Source: Haemophilus massiliensis
GTDB taxonomy: Bacteria; Pseudomonadota; Gammaproteobacteria; Enterobacterales; Pasteurellaceae
Length of the DNA: 51,544 nt
Direction: 5' to 3'
Assembly (NCBI GenBank): GCA_000752995.2
Contig: LM994636.1
Location: forward strand, 565,472 to 617,015
Of this stretch, positions 1 through 8,701 are shown piece after piece (positions within the stretch are counted from its first letter, which is position 1; each line of letters opens with the position of its first letter). The notes under the pieces are model-generated. The model worked only from the letters and a program-made list of their open reading frames with translations, was not told where the DNA came from and did no database searches. Made by a program: the position numbers and the translations under genes.

Positions 1-183
1 TTGTTCTTTAACAATCTGGAAACAAGCTGAAAACTGAGTTCAGCCGATATGCTGTTATGGGCAGAGATGCCGATGAGAGATATTGGATGAATCAAGTCTG
101 AGAAAGAAAATCTTAGTCGAGAAAAGGCGGCTAAGTGTTTAGTTATATACGACGCGAGAAGGCGAGAGCCTTTGAGGTTGTAT
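1..183 (+). other. 16S-23S internal transcribed spacer, distal part
   Basis: The window opens inside an rRNA operon. The first bases carry a boxA-like antitermination element, and no tRNA is visible between it and the 23S gene. The last part, 177-190, is complementary to 3623-3636 just after the 23S gene (14 bp, GTTGTATGGTTAAG with its reverse complement), which would form the long-range stem cut by RNase III to release pre-23S rRNA. Any spacer tRNA would have to lie upstream, outside the window. Confidence 0.85.
2..13 (+). promoter_or_regulatory. rrn boxA antitermination element
   Basis: TGTTCTTTAACA closely matches the boxA of enterobacterial rRNA spacers (TGCTCTTTAACA in E. coli), where NusB/NusE load to keep RNA polymerase resistant to Rho. 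It sits upstream of the 23S gene, as expected. Confidence 0.7.
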
Positions 184-724
184 GGTTAAGTGACTAAGCG
201 TACACGGTGGATGCCTAGGCAATCAGAGGCGAAGAAGGACGTGCAAATCTGCGAAAAGCTTGGATGAGCTGATAAGGAGCGTGTAATCCAAGATATCCGA
301 ATGGGGCAACCCAGTGGGTGAAGAACCTACTATCTTATACTAAATTCATAGGTATAAGAGGCGAACCGGGAGAACTGAAACATCTAAGTACCCCGAGGAA
401 AAGAAATCAACCGAGATTCTGTGAGTAGCGGCGAGCGAAAGCGGAGTAGCCAGTAAGTGATAGCGATAGATTTAGGAGAAAGAGCTGGGAAGCTTTGCGA
501 GACAGGGTGATAGCCCCGTATCTAAAAAATCTGTGGTGGTACTAAGCTTACGAGAAGTAGGGCGGGACACGAGAAATCCTGTTTGAAGAAGGGGGGCCCA
601 TCCTCCAAGGCTAAATACTCCTGATTGACCGATAGTGAACCAGTACTGTGAAGGAAAGGCGAAAAGAACCCCGGTGAGGGGAGTGAAAGAGAACCTGAAA
701 CCGTGTACGTACAAGCAGTGGGAG

Positions 725-846
725 CCCCATCACTCAATCGTATTGATTGAAGTGATAAACTCAATACTTCTTACAAGCGGTTAATTTTTTGCAAAACTTT
801 GCAAAAAATTCAACCCCAAAAGAAGCAGTGGGATTGAGTGATGGGG
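725..846 (+). other. 23S rRNA intervening sequence in helix 25 (IVS1)
   Basis: Where E. coli has a loop of about 14 nt between GTGGGAGC and GTGACTGCG, this gene has about 120 nt. Its ends form a perfect 15-bp stem: CCCCATCACTCAATC at 725-739 pairs with 832-846. Inside is a second perfect inverted repeat of 13 bp (AATTTTTTGCAAA, 783-795 with 798-810). It starts just after ACAAGCGGT (773-781), the uptake-signal core of the Actinobacillus pleuropneumoniae type, not the AAGTGCGGT type used elsewhere here. It has no open reading frame. RNase III removal is inferred from related insertions. Confidence 0.88.
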
Positions 847-1266
847 TGACTGCGTACCTTTTGTATAATGGGTCAGCGACTTATATTTTGTAGCGAGGTT
901 AACTGAATAAGGGAGCCGAAGGGAAACCGAGTCTTAACTGGGCGAGAAGTTGCAAGGTATAGACCCGAAACCCGGTGATCTAGCCATGTGCAGGTTGAAG
1001 GTTGGGTAACACTAACTGGAGGACCGAACCGACTAATGTTGAAAAATTAGCGGATGACGTGTGGCTGGGGGTGAAAGGCCAATCAAACCGGGAGATAGCT
1101 GGTTCTCCCCGAAATCTATTTAGGTAGAGCCTTATGTGAATACCTTCGGGGGTAGAGCACTGTTTCGGCTAGGGGTCCATCCCGGATTACCAACCCGATG
1201 CAAACTGCGAATACCGAAGAGTAATGCATAGGAGACACACGGCGGGTGCTAACGTCCGTCGTGGAG

Positions 1267-1299
<33 letters not shown>

Positions 1300-1458
1300 G
1301 AAGTCTATATTAAGTGGGAAACGAAGTGGGAAGGCTTAGACAGCTAGGATGTTGGCTTAGAAGCAGCCACCATTTAAAGAAAGCGTAATAGCTCACTAGT
1401 CGAGTCGGCCTGCGCGGAAGATGTAACGGGGCTGAAATATAGCACCGAAGCTGCGGCA

Positions 1459-1912
1459 TTCAGAGGACAGATTACAGAAGACAGAGGACAGAATAAATGG
1501 TTATCGGAAAAAGCATTACGGATTATCGGGATTTATTGGTATGGCAGAAAGCGTATCAATTATCACTGAAAATTCATAAACATACTTTAAATTATCCAAA
1601 ATATGAACAGTTTGAATTAGCAAGCCAAATGCGTAGAGCAAGTAAAGGAATCTGTGCAAATCTTGCAGAAGGCTTTGGGAAACAAAGTGTGAGCAAAGCG
1701 GAATTTAAACGTTTTATATTAATGGCAATGGGAAGTGCAGACGAAATGCGAGTATGGCTAAGTTACAGTAAAGACTTAGGATATTTAAATGAAGTTGCCT
1801 ACGAAAAGTTAGAAATAGCTTATCGAGACATTGCAAAAATGCTAAATGGCTTACATAAAAGTTGGTCATAGGTATTTATTCTGTCATCAGTCTTCTGTCA
1901 TCTGTCCTCTGA
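1459..1912 (+). other. 23S rRNA intervening sequence in helix 45 (IVS2)
   Basis: The insertion lies between the conserved GCTGCGGCA and TTGGGTAGGGGAGCG of helix 45, replacing a loop of under 20 nt with about 450 nt. Its two arms, 1461-1498 and 1874-1911, are complementary over 38 nt with only three mismatches, giving an unusually long stem. The loop is filled almost exactly by one small gene (1497-1871). This is the architecture of the protein-coding IVS elements known from Leptospira, Coxiella and some Pasteurellaceae. Confidence 0.93.
1497..1871 (+). CDS. 23S rRNA intervening sequence protein (bS23 family, four-helix bundle)
   Basis: This 124-residue protein has the hallmarks of the IVS/S23 family. 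These are a start DYRDLLVWQKAYQL, then FELASQMRRASKGICANLAEGFGK, written here as two overlapping blocks (FELASQMRRAS and ASKGICANLAEGFGK), and a C-terminal amphipathic half. Family members form a pentamer of four-helix bundles; their role is unknown. The gene lies in the sense direction inside the 23S rRNA, filling the loop of IVS2. A Shine-Dalgarno-like GAGG (1484-1487) lies nine bases before the ATG. Both the GAGG and the start codon are in the left arm of the IVS stem, so translation should depend on opening or cutting the stem. The gene is AT-rich compared with its neighbours. Expression from the rRNA transcript is inference. Confidence 0.92.
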   Translation: MVIGKSITDYRDLLVWQKAYQLSLKIHKHTLNYPKYEQFELASQMRRASKGICANLAEGFGKQSVSKAEFKRFILMAMGSADEMRVWLSYSKDLGYLNEVAYEKLEIAYRDIAKMLNGLHKSWS

Positions 1913-2627
1913 TTGGGTAGGGGAGCGTTGTGTAAGCGGATGAAGGTGAATTGAGAAGTTTGCTGGACGTATCACAAGTGCGAATGCTGACATAAGTAAC
2001 GATAAAACGGGTGAAAAACCCGTTCGCCGGAAGACCAAGGTTTCCTGTCCAACGTTAATCGGGGCAGGGTGAGTCGGCCCCTAAGGCGAGGCTGAAAAGC
2101 GTAGTCGATGGGAAACGGGTTAATATTCCCGTACTTGGTAAAACTGCGATGTGGGGACGGAGCAGGTTAGGTTAGCGTGCTGTTGGATATGCACGTTTAA
2201 GTTGGTAGGTGGGTGAGTTAGGCAAATCCGGTTCACCTTAACACCGAGAGATGATGACGAGGCTCTACGGAGCTGAAGTAACTGATACCACACTTCCAGG
2301 AAAAGCCACTAAGCATCAGGTTTTACTAAACCGTACTATAAACCGACACAGGTGGTCAGGTAGAGAATACTCAGGCGCTTGAGAGAACTCGGGTGAAGGA
2401 ACTAGGCAAAATAGCACCGTAACTTCGGGAGAAGGTGCGCTTACGGTAGTTAAAGTCCGAAACGGATGGAGGTGAAGTAAGTCGAAGAGACCAGCTGGCT
2501 GCAACTGTTTATTAAAAACACAGCACTCTGCAAACACGAAAGTGGAGGTATAGGGTGTGATGCCTGCCCGGTGCTGGAAGGTTAATTGATGGTGTAATCG
2601 GAAGAGAAGCATCGGATCGAAGCCCCA

Positions 2628-2709
<82 letters not shown>

Positions 2710-2971
2710 TGATGGCCAGGCTGTCTCCACCCGAGACTCAGTGAAATTGAAATCGCCGTGAAGATGCGGTGTACCCGCGGCTAGACGGAAAGACCCCGTG
2801 AACCTTTACTATAGCTTGACACTGAACCTTGAATTTTGATGTGTAGGATAGGTGGGAGGCGAAGAAGCGGTAACGCCAGTTATCGTGGAGCCGTTGTTGA
2901 AATACCACCCTTTAAGGTTTGATGTTCTAACGAAGATTACGAAACGTGGTCTCGGACAGTGTCTGGTGGGT

Positions 2972-3014
<43 letters not shown>

Positions 3015-3135
3015 ACGAAGGTTTGCTAATGACGGTCGGACATCGTCAGGTTAGTGCAATGGTAAAAGCAAGCTTAACTGCGAGACGGACAAGTCGAGCA
3101 GGTGCGAAAGCAGGTCATAGTGATCCGGTGGTTCT

Positions 3136-3191
<56 letters not shown>

Positions 3192-3220
3192 ACCGCCCAA
3201 GAGTTCATATCGACGGCGGT

Positions 3221-3263
<43 letters not shown>

Positions 3264-3264
3264 T

Positions 3265-3298
<34 letters not shown>

Positions 3299-3819
3299 TG
3301 GTACGCGAGCTGGGTTTAGAACGTCGTGAGACAGTTCGGTCCCTATCTGCCGTGGGCGCTGGAGAATTGAAAGGGGCTGCTCCTAGTACGAGAGGACCGG
3401 AGTGGACGCATCCCTGGTGTTCCGGTTGTGTCGCCAGACGCATTGCCGGGTAGCTAAATGCGGGAGAGATAAGTGCTGAAAGCATCTAAGCACGAAACTT
3501 GCCTTGAGATGAGTTCTCCCCAACTATAAGTTGGTAAGGGTTGTTTAAGACTAAGACGTAGATAGGTGTGGTGTGTAAGCGTAGTGATACGTTGAGCTAA
3601 CACATACTAATAGCCCGAGAGGCTTAACCATACAACGCTCAAGGGTTTTGGGGTTCAGGAGTCGGGTATCAAATGGGGTATCAGATGAGAGGAACTGCTG
3701 AGAGCGTGAAGAGAGAATTAGACAGATATCAGACAGCTTGTTTTGGATTGAGAGTGTAAATAAAAAGAGAAGTAAAAAGAAAAGAACGCGATAAGAGATA
3801 AAAGACATCATAACGGAAT

Positions 3820-3937
3820 ATTCCGGCGGCGATAGTGCAGTGGGTCCACCTAATCCCATGCCGAACTTAGAAGTGAAACGCTGTAACGCCGATGGTAGTG
3901 TGGGGGTTCCCCATGTGAGAGTAGGACACCGCCGGGT
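3820..3937 (+). rRNA. rrf: 5S ribosomal RNA
   Basis: The stretch contains the conserved 5S blocks CCCATGCCGAACTTAGAAG and GCCGATGGTAGTGTGGGG, and ends with GAGAGTAGGACACCGCCGG. The terminal helix is formed by CCGGCGG (3823-3829) and CCGCCGG (3929-3935). Length, about 118 nt, is normal. It follows the 23S gene by about 190 nt, the usual 23S-5S order. Ends are uncertain by one or two bases. Confidence 0.96.
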
Positions 3938-3962
3938 TTTTTAATTAGGGATAAGAGAAGAG

Positions 3963-3990
3963 CCACAAGCTGATGCTTGTGGTTTTTTTA
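3963..3990 (+). terminator. rRNA operon terminator
   Basis: CCACAAGC-TGAT-GCTTGTGG followed by seven T residues is a strong Rho-independent terminator just after the 5S gene. No tRNA follows, so the operon ends here. Confidence 0.93.
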
Positions 3991-4370
3991 TTTTTATAGC
4001 GGATAATCAGCGCCAGCGCGGCGGATACGGCGGATAAACGGATTTTAGGCTTAAATCTTAATCTTATAATCTTCATATTAAGATTAAATCTTAATGTGAA
4101 TTTTTATTCCTGTTTTTATGAATTTTAAAAGTTTTATTCCCGTTCCAGTTTCAATGTTCAATCATTCAGCTCACTATTAAGTCGGAAACCATCACACACC
4201 GCGCAATCCCGAACAGGCTCAAAATAATTAAAAAACACACCGCACTTTTTCAATCAGTATAAAAGTGCGGTGTGTTTTGCGATATTTTTCATTGTGTTAT
4301 GGCATAAAGTATGCAGTTTTTAACAAGAGTGATAGAATGATTGACAAGTTGGTTTCATTTTTTGATTTGT
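3991..4370. other. Intergenic region between rrn operon and arcB
   Basis: No gene is supported in these roughly 380 bases. It holds an AT-rich patch with short repeated and inverted copies of TTAATCTTA/AAGATTAA (about 4052-4095) and the long USS dyad at 4232-4278. I see no convincing promoter, though one for arcB must lie here. Confidence 0.6.
4232..4278. terminator. Inverted USS pair, likely bidirectional terminator
   Basis: AAAACACACCGCACTTTT and its exact reverse complement, separated by about 11 bases, give an 18-bp stem containing two head-to-head AAGTGCGGT uptake signals. Such dyads commonly double as terminators in this family. This one could also stop transcription running from either side. 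Confidence 0.65.
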
Positions 4371-6227
4371 ATGAAAAATGTAAGATATTTCGCAAAAAAA
4401 TATGTGGATTGGGTGATTCGTTTAGGACGCTTTAAATTTTCTTTGCTGGGTGTTTGCGTCCTGGCCGTTTTTGCCTTATTCGTTCAGATATTATTAAGTC
4501 TTTCTATTGTCGGTACCGTGTATTGGGATGATGTTGCCCGTTCTGTGATATTCGGGTTGTTTTCTGCACCTTTTGTGATTTATTTTTTTACTTTATTGGT
4601 GGAACGACTGGAAAAATCCAGACTCGATCTTGCTAAATTGGTAGATAATTTGCGTACGGAGGTTTCCGAGCGCATTCTTGCCGAGCGAAAACTTTCCGTC
4701 GCCCTTAATGATCTGGAGCAGAACAATCGGAATAAAACGGCATTAATGACAACGATCAGTCATGAACTGCGCACGCCGTTAAACGGCATTATTGGTTTAA
4801 GTCGTATTCTGTTGGACGGGCCGCTTAATGAACAACAGCGGGATTACTTGAAAACGATCAGCATGAGTGCCATATCGCTCGGACATATATTCAGTGATAT
4901 TGTGGATTTGGAAAAAATTGATGCGAAACGAATTGAATTAAATTACAGGGAGACTGATCTCCGTTCTTTTTTAAGTGATATTGCCAATTTCGCCACCCTG
5001 ATGGCGGAACAAAATAAATTAAAATTTGAGATGTATTGTGCGCCGGATTTGCCCGATTGGCTGATGCTCGACAGTGCAAGATTAAGTCAGGTGTTATGGA
5101 ATTTGATTAGTAACGCGGTTAAATTTACGCCGCAGGGCCGGGTTAAGCTGGATGTGCGTCGCCTCGATGCGCAAACATTTTCGTTTGCCATTTCCGATAC
5201 CGGTATCGGCATCGCGCCGCAAGAATTGGAAAATATTTTTACCATGTATTATCAGGTGAAATCCGATTCACACCAACGGGCGGGTAGCGGTATCGGGTTA
5301 GCCATTTCCAGAACCATAGCACGCTTAATGCAAGGTGATCTGACTGTCACCAGCGAGCCGGGCAAGGGTTCGACTTTTTTATTCACGTTACACGCGCAGG
5401 AAGTCGCCAAGCCGCTGGAAGAAACGCAGAATATACCGAACACCTTATCCATTTTGTTAGTCGAGGATATTGAGGTAAATATCGTCGTAGCGAAATCCGT
5501 TTTGGAAAAACTCGGTTATTCTGTTGATGTAGCGATGACCGGCGAGCAGGCGATAGAAAAATTCGAGCATAATTATTATGATCTGGTTTTGCTTGATATT
5601 CAGCTGCCAGATATGTCCGGTTTTGATGTGGCGGCGCATTTGCGACGAAATTATGAAGAGGGAATCTATGATTTTCTGCCGCCGCTGATCGCGCTAACGG
5701 CTAATGTCATGCAAAGTAAACAGACCTATCGCCAAAAAGGCATGGATGACGTTTTGCGCAAACCGTTATCATTAGATGAGCTGACCCATTGTTTACAAGA
5801 GTATTTCGGCGAAGAAATAAAACCCACTTTAGTGCTGACACCGCAGGAGCAGAATAATAAATGGCAGGATGACGAATTTCTTGATATTGCAATGTTAAAC
5901 GAGTTGCGTGAAATTCTGGATACGGCATTTATAAAAAAGAATGTCTTGTTATTCCGGCAAACTATGCCCGCTTATATTGATGAATTATTAACGGCTTATC
6001 GAAATTATCAAACCTCAAATATCCGAACCGAGGTGGCGTCTGTAGCGCATAAAATCAAAGGCGCTGCTGCCTCTATCGGTTTAAAACGCATCCAGCATAT
6101 CGCCGCGCAGGCACAGACGCCGGATACTGAAGCATGGCATAGCCAAATAGCCGATTGGGTTCGGGCATTAGCCGATGATTGGCCGGCGGATGTAGAACGG
6201 CTGGAACAATGGCTTGATAATACCTGA
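4371..6227 (+). CDS. arcB: Aerobic respiration control sensor kinase ArcB (PAS-less)
   Basis: Tripartite hybrid histidine kinase of the Arc system, which senses the redox state of the quinone pool and phosphorylates ArcA to switch off aerobic genes. Two membrane segments lie at about residues 22-46 and 56-76, then a coiled linker, a HisKA domain (ISHELRTPLNG, His131), an ATPase (NLISNAVKF, DTGIGI), a receiver (LVLLDIQLPD, Asp409) and a C-terminal HPt domain (VAHKIKGAA, His560). At 618 residues it is far shorter than E. coli ArcB (778). The linker runs straight into HisKA with no PAS domain and no cysteine, so the redox cysteines of E. coli are missing. I chose ATG 4371 because the protein then starts like E. 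coli ArcB (MKNVRYFAKKYVDW). No clear ribosome binding site precedes it, and TTG 4341 (ten residues longer) is an alternative. Confidence 0.95.
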   Translation: MKNVRYFAKKYVDWVIRLGRFKFSLLGVCVLAVFALFVQILLSLSIVGTVYWDDVARSVIFGLFSAPFVIYFFTLLVERLEKSRLDLAKLVDNLRTEVSERILAERKLSVALNDLEQNNRNKTALMTTISHELRTPLNGIIGLSRILLDGPLNEQQRDYLKTISMSAISLGHIFSDIVDLEKIDAKRIELNYRETDLRSFLSDIANFATLMAEQNKLKFEMYCAPDLPDWLMLDSARLSQVLWNLISNAVKFTPQGRVKLDVRRLDAQTFSFAISDTGIGIAPQELENIFTMYYQVKSDSHQRAGSGIGLAISRTIARLMQGDLTVTSEPGKGSTFLFTLHAQEVAKPLEETQNIPNTLSILLVEDIEVNIVVAKSVLEKLGYSVDVAMTGEQAIEKFEHNYYDLVLLDIQLPDMSGFDVAAHLRRNYEEGIYDFLPPLIALTANVMQSKQTYRQKGMDDVLRKPLSLDELTHCLQEYFGEEIKPTLVLTPQEQNNKWQDDEFLDIAMLNELREILDTAFIKKNVLLFRQTMPAYIDELLTAYRNYQTSNIRTEVASVAHKIKGAAASIGLKRIQHIAAQAQTPDTEAWHSQIADWVRALADDWPADVERLEQWLDNT

Positions 6228-6309
6228 TTTGAAAATTGAACTGAACAGTTCGGGTTGCATTGTTTTGTGCTTAAGTGCGGTGGTTTTTTAGCAGTTTTTT
6301 TAGAAATAG

Positions 6310-6325
6310 ATCACGAAACAGTGAT
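6310..6325. promoter_or_regulatory. Inverted repeat upstream of the PTS gene, possible operator
   Basis: ATCAC-GAAACA-GTGAT is a perfect 5-bp inverted repeat in the 183-base gap before the PTS permease gene. The half-sites point outward, so it is not a CRP box (TGTGA-N6-TCACA). A sugar-responsive repressor operator is possible but unproven. Confidence 0.3.
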
Positions 6326-6410
6326 TTTCTCTTGATTTTGCTAGAATCGCTTAACCGTTTTAGTTAGAATTTGCTGACAAATTTTATCATCAACCCTCCA
6401 GGAGAACGAT

Positions 6411-7874
6411 ATGAACTTCCCTAATATTGCCAAACAAGTGATTGACAAACTTGGCGGCAAGGACAATATCAGCGCGTTAGCTCATTGTGCAACCCGTTTA
6501 CGCATCGTCGTGAAGGATGAGTCCAAAATTGATAAAGAGGCTATTGAAAATATTGAAGGCGTAAAAGGACAGTTTTCAGTATCCGGTCAATATCAAATTA
6601 TTTTTGGTTCCGGCACGGTTAACAAGGTGCATGCCGAAATGTCCGCGCTACTCAATATGGGCGATATGACTAAAAATGAAGTTGCCGCGGCCAGCACGGA
6701 AAAACAGAACTGGTTAATGCGGATTGTCAAAGGGTTGGCGGATATTTTTGTGCCGATTATCCCGGCAATTGTTGCTGGTGGTTTGTTAATGGGTATTCAT
6801 AGCATGCTCACGGCACAAGGGTTTTTCTGGACTATTCCGCAAGAGTTGCGTGATGCCGGGCAGGCAATTAGCGGTTTTTCCGTGGTTGACCGATATGCCG
6901 CGATCTCCGATTTGGTTGATTTTATTAATACTATCGCAAATGCGCCGTTTGTTTTTTTGCCGGTGCTGCTCGGATTTTCCGCAACGCGTAAATTTGGCGG
7001 CAATCCGTTTCTTGGTGCGGCATTGGGGATGCTTTTGGTTCATCCGGCGCTGGCTGACGGCTGGAATTATGCGTTAACCGCCGCCGAAGGCAAAATCACT
7101 TATTGGAACGTGTTAGGGCTAGAAATTGAAAAAGTCGGTTATCAGGGCACAGTAATTCCAACGTTGGTTTCTGCTTGGGTACTGGCGAGCTTGGAAAAAA
7201 CCTTCCGTAAATTCGTACCGTCATATCTGGATAATCTGATTACACCGCTGTTTTCCCTGTTTATTGCCGGACTATTGGCGTTTACCGTCATTGGCCCGTT
7301 GGGGCGTGAAGCCGGTGATTTGATTACCAAAGGACTCACTTGGTTATATGATACGCTTGGTTTTGTCGGCGGCGGGGTGTTCGGAACCTTCTATGCGCCT
7401 ATCGTTATTACCGGTATGCACCAAACTTTTATCGCTGTCGAAACACAATTGTTATCCAATATGGCGCTATCCGGCGGCACTTTCATCTTCCCGATTGCGG
7501 CGATGTCGAATATTGCACAGGGCGCCGCTTGTCTGGGCGTGGCTTTTGCTTTGAAAGATCCTAAAGTACGCGGCTTGGCGATTCCGTCCGGCGTCTCAGC
7601 ATTATTAGGGATTACCGAGCCGGCTATGTTCGGGGTGAACTTACGGTATCGTCAAGCCTTTTTAGCGGCGATGATCGGTTCCGGTTTATCCAGTGCTTTC
7701 ATCGCATTCTTTAACGTCAAAGCGCAGGCGCTGGGTGCGGCCGGATTATTGGGCATTCCGTCGATTAAACCGGATAGTCTGGCAATGTATTGCATCGGTA
7801 TGCTGATTTCTTTCTGTGTCGCATTTACGCTTTCGGTTATTCTGGTGAAAAAAGCACAGACAAAACGCGCTTAA
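6411..7874 (+). CDS. PTS sugar permease EIIBC, sucrose/trehalose family
   Basis: A 487-residue phosphotransferase permease that takes up and phosphorylates a sugar at the inner membrane. The EIIB domain is at residues 1-85, with the phosphocysteine motif SALAHCATRLRIVV (Cys26). A short linker leads to a hydrophobic EIIC domain of about ten membrane segments, with FVPIIPAIVAGGLL, GYQGTVIP, ITGMHQTF and LGITEPAMFGVNLRY. There is no EIIA domain, so it would need the separate EIIA-Glc (Crr), as ScrA and TreB do. The EIIB part (EGVKGQFSVSGQYQIIFGSG) resembles sucrose permeases ScrA/SacP; parts of EIIC also resemble trehalose TreP. Sucrose is my first choice, not certain. The ATG has a strong AGGAGA site. 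No hydrolase or regulator gene is adjacent, and an inverted USS pair follows. Confidence 0.85.
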   Translation: MNFPNIAKQVIDKLGGKDNISALAHCATRLRIVVKDESKIDKEAIENIEGVKGQFSVSGQYQIIFGSGTVNKVHAEMSALLNMGDMTKNEVAAASTEKQNWLMRIVKGLADIFVPIIPAIVAGGLLMGIHSMLTAQGFFWTIPQELRDAGQAISGFSVVDRYAAISDLVDFINTIANAPFVFLPVLLGFSATRKFGGNPFLGAALGMLLVHPALADGWNYALTAAEGKITYWNVLGLEIEKVGYQGTVIPTLVSAWVLASLEKTFRKFVPSYLDNLITPLFSLFIAGLLAFTVIGPLGREAGDLITKGLTWLYDTLGFVGGGVFGTFYAPIVITGMHQTFIAVETQLLSNMALSGGTFIFPIAAMSNIAQGAACLGVAFALKDPKVRGLAIPSGVSALLGITEPAMFGVNLRYRQAFLAAMIGSGLSSAFIAFFNVKAQALGAAGLLGIPSIKPDSLAMYCIGMLISFCVAFTLSVILVKKAQTKRA

Positions 7875-7900
7875 TCATGCCGTAAACTTGTCAAAAAACG

Positions 7901-7938
7901 ACCGCACTTTGAGTATTCCCCAAAGTGCGGTTATTTTT
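7901..7938. terminator. Inverted USS pair terminator between PTS gene and queH
   Basis: ACCGCACTTTG at 7901-7911 pairs with CAAAGTGCGGT at 7921-7931 around a nine-base loop. T-rich tracts lie on the right and A-rich on the left, so it can end both converging genes. Confidence 0.8.
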
Positions 7939-7956
7939 TTTATCCGTTTTTGACGG

Positions 7957-8658
7957 TTAATCTGCGTTATAAAACAGCGTGCCGATTTCTATTTTCTGCC
8001 GACCGTTTTTCTCGCGCCATTTATTCGTATCGCGCAGGGAATAAACGCAGCCGCAATATTCCTGCTGATAGAATCGTTCACGCTTGCTGATTTCGATCAT
8101 CCGCTGTGAACCGCCGCCTTTGCGCCAGTTGTAATCCCAGTAAACCACATCGTCATATTTGGCTGCCGCGCGGTGGCCGCAACCGTTAATCTGATTCATG
8201 TCTTTCCAGCGAGAAATGCCCAGACAGCTGGTAAATACCGGGAAGTCGTTTTCATGGGCGTATTGCGCCGCCTTTTCAAAGCGCATATCAAAGCACATGG
8301 TACAGCGAATGCCGCGCTCCGGTTCATCTTCCATGCCTTTGGCGCGATCGAACCAGTTTTGCCGGTCGTAATCGGCATCAATAAACGGAATGCCCCATTT
8401 TTGCGCAAAACGAATATTTTCCTCTTTCCGAATCAGGTATTCTTTCAGCGGATGAATATTCGGATTATAGAAGTAAATAGTAAAGTCGATACCGGAAGCG
8501 TGAATGGCTTCCATCACTTCACCCGAACAGGGCGCGCAGCAGGAATGCAGCAATAGTTTATGATGTCCGCCCGGTAGAGTGAGTTGCGGGCGAATGAACG
8601 GCGCGTTGGGATCTTTGCCTTTGCGCGTTAATTTTTGTGGTATATGTTGTTCTGTCAT
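7957..8658 (-). CDS. queH: Epoxyqueuosine reductase QueH
   Basis: This 233-residue protein belongs to the QueH (DUF208) family, the non-orthologous replacement of QueG. It reduces epoxyqueuosine to queuosine at position 34 of tRNAs with GUN anticodons, in the cytoplasm. The family's metal-binding cysteines are visible: [11 protein letters not shown] near residue 40, then [11 protein letters not shown], the GCGH motif and YCGCVYSL near the C-terminus. Length is normal. It is convergent with the PTS gene and separated from ispB upstream by about 40 bases, so the two may be cotranscribed. The start ATG at 8658 fits the family. Confidence 0.93.
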   Translation of the reverse strand: MTEQHIPQKLTRKGKDPNAPFIRPQLTLPGGHHKLLLHSCCAPCSGEVMEAIHASGIDFTIYFYNPNIHPLKEYLIRKEENIRFAQKWGIPFIDADYDRQNWFDRAKGMEDEPERGIRCTMCFDMRFEKAAQYAHENDFPVFTSCLGISRWKDMNQINGCGHRAAAKYDDVVYWDYNWRKGGGSQRMIEISKRERFYQQEYCGCVYSLRDTNKWREKNGRQKIEIGTLFYNAD

Positions 8659-8701
8659 AATGCTAAAGGGTATTGTTATCAGTGTGGTTTTTTATCGTGC
8701 G

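Noticed and set aside
1497..1871. Toxin, homing endonuclease or intron-encoded protein in the 23S gene
   Set aside because: No LAGLIDADG, HNH or GIY-YIG motif, and the insertion sits at a classic IVS stem rather than an intron site. The protein fits the bS23/IVS family.
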